A stretch of DNA of 64,000 nucleotides from Puffinus mauretanicus. Its lineage: Eukaryota; Chordata; Aves; Procellariiformes; Procellariidae. The DNA is taken from positions 930,001 to 994,000 of the forward strand of contig JAJKFH010000425.1 of assembly GCA_023333565.1 (NCBI GenBank), given 5' to 3'. The position numbers and the translations under genes were made by a program. Shown piece after piece: positions 57,001 through 64,000 of the stretch; within the stretch, counting starts at the first letter, position 1, and each line of letters begins with the position of its first letter. The notes beneath the pieces were generated by a model that saw nothing but the letters and a program-made list of their open reading frames with translations, did no database searches and was not told the origin of the DNA.

Positions 57001-57707
57001 CTAGATGTAAAGAGAAAGAATTCTTAGCAGTGCATTCTCAGTGAAGTCTCCTTAATCTAAAATAGCCCAAATCTAATGCCCTTGAGGGCATGCTGCAAGA
57101 CATATCTTTTTCAGAGAGCTGCTGAAGCGGCAAACTTGAGCCAGGAGTGATGTATAGTGAAAATGGAGAAACTTTCATCTTCATTATTTATCTGCTAAAT
57201 GGTGATTGAATATTATGAGATGTTGTAGATTGCCATTAATTTCAACACACTGATTGGTTCTTTTTTTTTTTTTTTTAAAAATACTTATCAAGAACATCTA
57301 ATGTGTTAAATGGAAGTCTTTTGTCACTTTACAATTTAAAATCAGCGATAAATATGGACCCTCCTGGAAGACTATGGCCGAAGTGTTGGTACAGAAAAAC
57401 AAATTACATACTTCTAGCATGACAAAAATGTGTTACTAGCATATTATACAGCCTAACGTGGCAAGCCAACAGATATTTTTACTTTCCATTTCAATTTTCT
57501 GTAATCTACTTATCTTTTGATCCTGCAAATACTTACATGTATACTTAACCACTCAAAGACTCTTCCTAAGCTCTAAAACTATGTTTATTTTACTAAACTG
57601 AGAAGCATTCCAAAGTTCCCTTGTGCAAGAATACAATTTAGCCCTACTGAAACTCCGTATCTAGAGAGGAGGGCAGTAACGTGAGCACTGTCTTCTCCAC
57701 GCATTGA
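51085..57707. other. Non-coding AT-rich DNA
   Basis: No gene or named repeat recognised. An interrupted poly(A) tract occupies 54907-54957, and a T run is near 57261. Confidence 0.4.
54907..54957 (+). repeat. Interrupted poly(A) tract
   Basis: About 50 bases of A interrupted only by single or paired G. No recognisable element body lies upstream, so it is a low-complexity tract and not a clear retroposon tail. Confidence 0.85.
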
Positions 57708-57747
57708 ACACGCACACGCATGCGCGCGCCCGTGCACACACACACAG
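57708..57747. repeat. Alternating purine-pyrimidine (CA/CG) tract
   Basis: ACACGCACACGCATGCGCGC followed by CCGTGCACACACACACAG. CpG-containing alternation is rare in this AT-rich window and is a sequence type that can adopt Z-DNA. Confidence 0.8.
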
Positions 57748-58763
57748 AGTGGCTTCCACAGGAAGAAAGCCTGCACGGTCCCTGCACACTCTTCCCGTGT
57801 GCAGTGGACACAAGGGCACCCAGCAGCTGAGGGCGGTCTTAGCCTGAAACTGTTTGCATGACCAGAATTAAGCACATTTTCAGTGTGAACTGCAGTGGAC
57901 TGGATGTTTAGTTTGTGAACACTAGGCTGTTAAAATCTGTAGAGCCATTAATCTCTTTTCCCACTTTTACCCTAAGGCAAATTTTGCATGGGGATCACAA
58001 TTGTCTTTCTATTGGTAGAGTTAGTGCCTACCATAATCTGCGCTACTGTAAGTGAATAATAACACAACTTTCAACTGCAGATACCCAAAAAGTTTTTCTT
58101 TAAAAGGTTCACTTTTACCTTTCCCTAAAGATCTTCTGAGAGGGTTGAAATAGGGTTTTGAAAAAGGACTTTTGTGAAGATGAAAATGAAAAAAATTAGA
58201 CAGAAGAGTTATCAGGGTAGCATATTACATGTTTAAGATGTCGCTGCCTAAAAAGAAATGTGTATCTCTAAGTAGGTCTTAATCATGGTTCTCTATTTCA
58301 CTCTGTTAATATGTTTGGAAACCATTCCCTTGTTAAAAAAATGAATTTGTATGGTCAAAATGCTATTTTAAGTATTCTGTCCTTCTAATTAGCTATTCTT
58401 TCTTCTAAAGTAACATCTATGAAAGAAAAGACTTCATTCAGGTAGGACTTCTTGTCACCATGATTCTGTGGTGTCTCCATTCCCGCCAGTATACTGAACT
58501 AAGAGGCATCAGGCTGAGGCATCTATACACTTATTCCTGTAGGTCCTCAGATTGCTGTACCTGCTGCATTAAACTTCACGTGGTTTTACTGGTCTGTTCA
58601 TGTGCAAGGGCCTGGAGGAAGGCAAAAACAGAGGAGAAGCAGACAAAGCAGAAACAAACAGAAAACATTGAAATAATGCTAAATTTATATTAGAGGTTAG
58701 TATAAAATTGTAAACTCCTCCAAATGGTAGAATAAAATCAATAGGGGTGGATGTGTGTGTTTG
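57748..58763. other. Non-coding AT-rich DNA
   Basis: Nothing assignable. Confidence 0.4.
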
Positions 58764-58818
58764 TTTTGTTGCTAAGATTGTTTGTTGCTAAGATTTTGTT
58801 GTTTGTTGCTAAGATTTT
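58764..58818 (+). repeat. Short minisatellite, unit GTTTGTTGCTAAGATT
   Basis: Three copies of a 16-21 base unit around TTGTTGCTAAGATT (58764, 58780 and 58801), with slight length variation between copies. Confidence 0.85.
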
Positions 58819-61800
58819 ATCTGGAGCTTCATTTGGACCCATTTCTACAAAGACACCATTGTAAAATGGAGAGAGATTCATTCAGAAATAGCAAGAACAT
58901 TCAAGTTAACTGCTTCAAAATAACACATCAATTGGGACAAAAGAAAAAAAGTATTTTTTTAATATTGCAAAACTACTGAGCTATTTTTGCTGGAATTTTC
59001 CAAAACCATTTCTCCTAGAGTACACATCTGGCATGGGGCATATCAGCCTGAACAGTTTAAATATGGCAATTATAAGGAATTCAAAACAGGGTCTCAAAGG
59101 AAAAAGTTTTGGTTAACCTTAGCTAAAAGCATTTAGTGGAACTAAAATAATAAGAATCTGTAAAATTAAAGTCTGTATAGCATATAGTTGAATAGACCTG
59201 TATGGTTTCCTCAAGGCCTATTCATGTGTACATAACTAGAGTACTTGGTTAGAAAACTGCCTTTGAAAAAATTCTTTCAGCAAAAGGCTTAAAAAAAAAA
59301 AAAAAACTAACAGTGAAAGCTGTCACTTTTTAGAGCACAGCATATCTGCTCCTTCTAAATTTATTTTCAGAGTTCGAAAGACAATCATTGACTAATTATC
59401 TGCCAAATGCAGTACTATTGCTTGAATTGTAGGCATCTTTACTTAGTTGAAAACCACTTTTATTTAATGGCTTCTCTAAACTTCATTATTTTGTGTCATT
59501 TTGTAATACAGTACACAAAAGCTCCTAGATACAATAACAAAAAATAATTTTCCATTTATCTTGGGAGTCAAAAGCATTTTAAACATTAACACAGAAATGT
59601 TATGAGATGATTTTCAATGGAGGGAATTTCTCTCTGAATTTTTAGTAGTTGAAAAAACTAAGAGTAAGGCTTTGGAACCACTAATGCACATCATTTTCAA
59701 GGCAATCTGAATCCTTTTCATTGAGCTATTTCCAAAATCTCTTCATTGGGACACAGAGGTACCTTCTGGACCTTTAGGTCATGTGTCTATGAACACTTCA
59801 CCCGGCAAGAAGTGTCAAAATTAGTGTGAACTCACTTCATTAATGTTATGGTTATTTTCAAAACCTTCCTGAAAATAAAGAGTTGGTTTTGTAAACTCAA
59901 AAGATTTGCAGTTACAGGCATTCATCAATTCCCTTGTGTCTCCTCCTGTCATACTAATCATGTATATAGCTATGCTTTGGGAACTTCTAGATCTTTTCTG
60001 AAATAGTAGCTGCTTTAACCAACACGTCACCTTTTACCCACACTAACTTCCTGTTTATTAGAAAAGTATGAAGCTACTGAACAGCTGATGGTTATTTTGA
60101 TATCTAGTTCTTGTAGACTGGAAATAATGCCTGTGTTTGTGAGACCCAGAAGACTTGTCTGGAATGCCACAGATAATCTGTCAATTTGTGATATACAGCT
60201 CTGTAGTAGAAGCTGGTTACTTCTAATATCCAGGATAATCTTTTCACAAAATATTGAGACAATCTTTCAAAAAAGCTCCAGCAGCACTATCACCTTAAGC
60301 AGAAGATGACTACTAAAATGATGACTGACTTGTCCACCTGTGAGGTCTCTAGGCAAAAATCAGTACATTTTTTTTTACACTGGAGTAGGAAGAAAGGCTA
60401 TGAAAAGTGAGTTTTGTTGGTTTGGTTTGATTTAGTTTTACCAGGTAGATACTTATGAAATATTTCCACTATGAAATAATAACCTAACTGTCTCTCACAA
60501 ATCATCAGCACTTTTGCCTAGATGGTTATTGAGGTTCTTGAAATGAAAGAAATAGGATGACTGCTTCTCCCAATTTAAAAAGGGGAAACATCAACAGAAA
60601 AATCTATTTATTTGGGCTATAGTGAACCAGCACACTATACTGTGTAGGAAATGAATTTTAATTTTCACAAAATTGCTTAGTAGGTTGGTTTGCCTAGCCA
60701 AGTAATTCTCTTGGTTAATAGCTTTTCAGAAGATTTTGCCATTACAGATATATTGGAATTCATATTCTGCAATAAAATACAAATGGTTTTTCATTCAAGA
60801 TCTGGTTAAAGCAATTTTGGTACAGATGTAACTATTGCAGCATTTTTCCAGCGATTAAGGTGTTAGGTGGATCCCTTAAGATTTAAAATGGATCCAAAAT
60901 ATTCAAGGTACGACTCCACAAGAAAAGTAATTAGGTATTTTCCATCTTAATCCATTGATATTTAAATATTTCATGGCACCCTCCACATTTCGCAGAAATA
61001 CATTATATTTTCAAGGTGCTATTAAATCATCTGTGAAACCTCCTCATGGAAAGCTTTGCAGAATCTCAACTACTGAAAACTAGGAAATAATTGTTGTGCC
61101 AAACTTTCATCTTTATATGAATATAAAGGGAAAGGATTGATTGTTAATTATTTTTAGACATCAGTATGTCTGAAAAGCTTTCATACTGGCATCTGGATTT
61201 TTGAACGCTAATTTCCTAAAGCTTTATTACTAACTTTAAGCATGGGGGAAATTTTCTCTCTCCCAGGGATATAATTCTGTAATCACAGTGTGTGCTTTTA
61301 CGTCCATCTTCAAATGCTCTTTTGGGTTTATATTCAGATTTTATCTCATCCTAAAGGAGACATCTACTGTGGGCCAGGAAAATGTTAAATGTGCTGAAGG
61401 TGATTAGCTTAGATGTGGACTTCTATATGTTATAGGTGTTTAAAGTTAGATGAGACAAATACCTCTCTGAAACAGACTTATTAGGTTCTCAGATCCTATT
61501 AAATGGAAGCAATTTTTCCTGTAATTTGCTGCTGCATAAACAATTACAGAATTCATTCTTCTGACCATTGTGATACAACAGAGTGTGTATATATATATCA
61601 TGTGCATAATACCATATGTTGGTTTTCCACAGTAAAATTAAAACATCCAAGATGTTTTCATTTTATATGTTAAATTAGGGTCTTGTGTTTTTTTTTTTTT
61701 CTTTCAGCTGCATTTTGCTGACAGCGATGTCAATAGTATTTTGGAATGTAAGGTATTTTCAAGCAAGTGATGATACCTGCATTTCATAAGAATTCAAGCT

Positions 61801-64000
61801 ATACATAAATCTGTTCCAGGAAAATAGCCTTTAAAAACAACACAAACTGGCAAAACTTTTCTTGCATTTGCAACTTTTAATATGCCTTAATTTTTCCCAG
61901 CTCCTTCTCTCCTCCCATGCATTTCTGATTAATGTAAACCATTCAGTAATTATAAATGTCTTTGATGTCAGGTGTTCTCTGTTCATACACTTCTTCATAA
62001 ATTTGCTGATCTGGGCACATTTGGAATATTAATGCCTATTTTCTTTCCACGTACATGAAACGAGTGACCTTTTTTCCTGCCTGTTTCTTTAATATTGTTT
62101 GTTTCAAAAGAATGAGCTTAGCTTTCTCGATATTATTATATTTTGAATACTACCCGCCTTTATAACATTTTTTCCTCATATGCTGTCATTTTCACTTGTA
62201 AAAAGTCTCAAACAATATTTCACTGTTTTCCAATTTCAGTAGCACAGTAAAACTTCAGTCAATCTGTTTGCATGAATTATTCCTTACCAAGGGAACAGAA
62301 AATCAGTCACTTACTAACTCCTGAAATCACTCAGGTTATGTAATACAATTTTATTTTAACTAAGAGACGTGGAATGTTTCAAGACACAGATGCCCTAACA
62401 AAAATGTCTCTAAACTTTTGCAAGGTTTTGTAATTTCCCCAGTGGTCATTACAGTAACCTTGTTTGACTTTAGGTAATGCACTTCAAATCAGGTTTCAAT
62501 TTCTCTGCCAGTGCAATGGCAATAACAATGCCTCCCTTCCCTTGTAAAGCATTCTAGGAGCAACATGTTAAAAGTCAGTCAAGAAACAATAATCAACAGC
62601 AATAAATTATTATCAAAAGTAATAGCTGTCCTCCACACAAATTGATGTAAAAACTCAAAATACGATTAATTTTTTTCACTGCTAAAATAATTTTCCAGAA
62701 GTCTTAATTTGGGCATTTCAAAATGTTTTGTTGCAGTTTGGCAAGAAGTTTTCTCCCCCAGAACTGCTATAGCACCTGTTAGGAATTGTTATTCAGGTAT
62801 CTTGGCTATTTAATGATGTCCCTCTCAGGACAGTTTTATTGGCCAGGACTACATTTCCCTGGACAATATGTTCATAATTCATCACAACAATTCAACCTAG
62901 AGATTCTCAGGTATATCTGTAGTGAAATGCCTCCAGTTCATCAGCAAGAGCCAACAACAAACAGTCCCTTCATCTCCTCTGCCAAAACTGCATGAGGTCT
63001 ACCAGTCAATATTGCTCAATAAGACACAGCCTGAAATGAAGAATTCTATTCATTATTTCCTCCAACGTAAACTGAAAAACTCAGTTAGGAAATTGTATTT
63101 TTATAACCCTGCCCTCACTTCCTTTGGCACTTTTGATTCTAAGTCAATAAAAGGTCTACCAGAAGTCCACAACAAAAATTGTTATCAGAATTCCCTGACC
63201 CAATTCCCAATTTACTAGCTCAGAGTACTTTTAAAATGTTACATACTTTGGGAGGACTAAGTGGAGGAATATCTTGTTTGTGATCCCTGGTATCTTAATT
63301 GTAAGTGAAGAATTAGCTGCCTATTACTGTCGTGTTTTGCCCAGAATGGCACAAGTTTGGCTTCTACAGAGCTTTCCTACAGAAAGTCTCCTTGTTTCCT
63401 TAAGTGATGCTCAGACAGGACTTTGTGTATCTAAAATGACATAGCTAAAATGAAACTGAAAAAAAAAAATCTTTTTTATTATTACTATGTTAGTAATCCA
63501 TTCTGAAGAACATGAAATTCTCTTTAGCACCATCACTTCAGAGAGATTGTGAACTGAGCATGCTACAAAGGATTACTTATTTTTTCTTGTGTTCAAGTGG
63601 TATCTCTTATACGACAAGAACTGCATCCTGATAAAATCCACAGAACTAAATTCAAATAAATGATTATGGAAACAAAGACTTTCTATTTAGATTGGCCAAA
63701 ATTCATAAGCATTGAAGCGGTTTGAAACATAACCAGGCATTAATTAAAAAAAAAACCTGTAGCAGTGAGTCAATTAAAATAAAAGATCAATACAATTTGA
63801 AAGTTAAATATGTATATAAGTGTGATTGCATGGCTGTATTACATGTAATTGTTATTAATAAGTTAGATCTTTTATAATAAATGCCATATGTAGTTGATTA
63901 CAAACATAAATCATTAAACTTGGAATGATAATATTAGATTGACAATTCCATTAACCTCAGCAGGTCTCTCACTCTGCATGGGTGCACGGTCTACTCAGGG
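58819..64000. other. Non-coding AT-rich DNA to the window end
   Basis: Poly(A) at about 59290-59306, (TA)n near 61586-61597 and a T run near 61687. Short open frames (60088-60309 and 62922-63218, +) have no motif. No gene recognised. Confidence 0.4.

Noticed and set aside
1..64000. CRISPR arrays, operons, riboswitches or bacterial-type systems
   Set aside because: The window is clearly vertebrate nuclear DNA. No regularly spaced repeats with unique spacers and no compact gene clusters are present.

Overview
This window looks like AT-rich, repeat-bearing nuclear DNA from a bird, most likely a neoavian. The evidence is CR1 LINE copies of several ages ending in the CR1-style octamer tail, plus ERVL-like retroviral LTRs of a type I associate with Neoaves. 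There is no bacterial-style gene packing, no operon and no recognisable multi-exon host gene. Most of the 64 kb reads as intergenic or deep intronic sequence.

Layout. Positions 1-454 are the end of an older LTR (+), followed at about 645-2523 by a fairly young 5'-truncated CR1 (+) whose reverse-transcriptase frame is broken once. An ancient CR1 (-) lies at about 4.82-6.56 kb and a CR1 3' tail (+) at about 13.0-13.2 kb. A second ancient CR1 (+) runs from about 16.1 kb to 18.0 kb. It is split by the main feature, a 6,656-bp ERVL-like provirus on the minus strand (18006-24661), and appears to resume at 24667. A small CR1 fragment (-) is at 26.3 kb. A deleted older relative of the provirus (LTR, 3' leader and gag N-terminus only) is at 38.64-39.69 kb. 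The rest is AT-rich non-coding DNA with simple repeats, inverted repeats and two GC-rich patches. Two possible host exons (near 30.9 and 51.0 kb) have good splice signals but I cannot assign them.

The provirus is the most informative object. It has a 5-bp target duplication (GCTAC), two 514-bp LTRs that differ only in two homopolymer lengths, and an 18-base primer-binding site matching a tRNA-Lys 3' end. It has a 634-aa Gag frame with a hydrophobic, apparently membrane-spanning N-terminus, and an in-frame UAG between Gag and protease-RT. RNase H and integrase follow, with no env, no dUTPase and no CCHC knuckle. Pol is interrupted by one frameshift and one amber codon, so this copy should not make complete Pol as it stands. 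The gag N-terminal module recurs in the older copy at 39.4 kb, which argues that it is a real part of the family.

Limits: all family calls come from reading motifs by eye, without database or alignment tools. Boundaries of old repeats are approximate.
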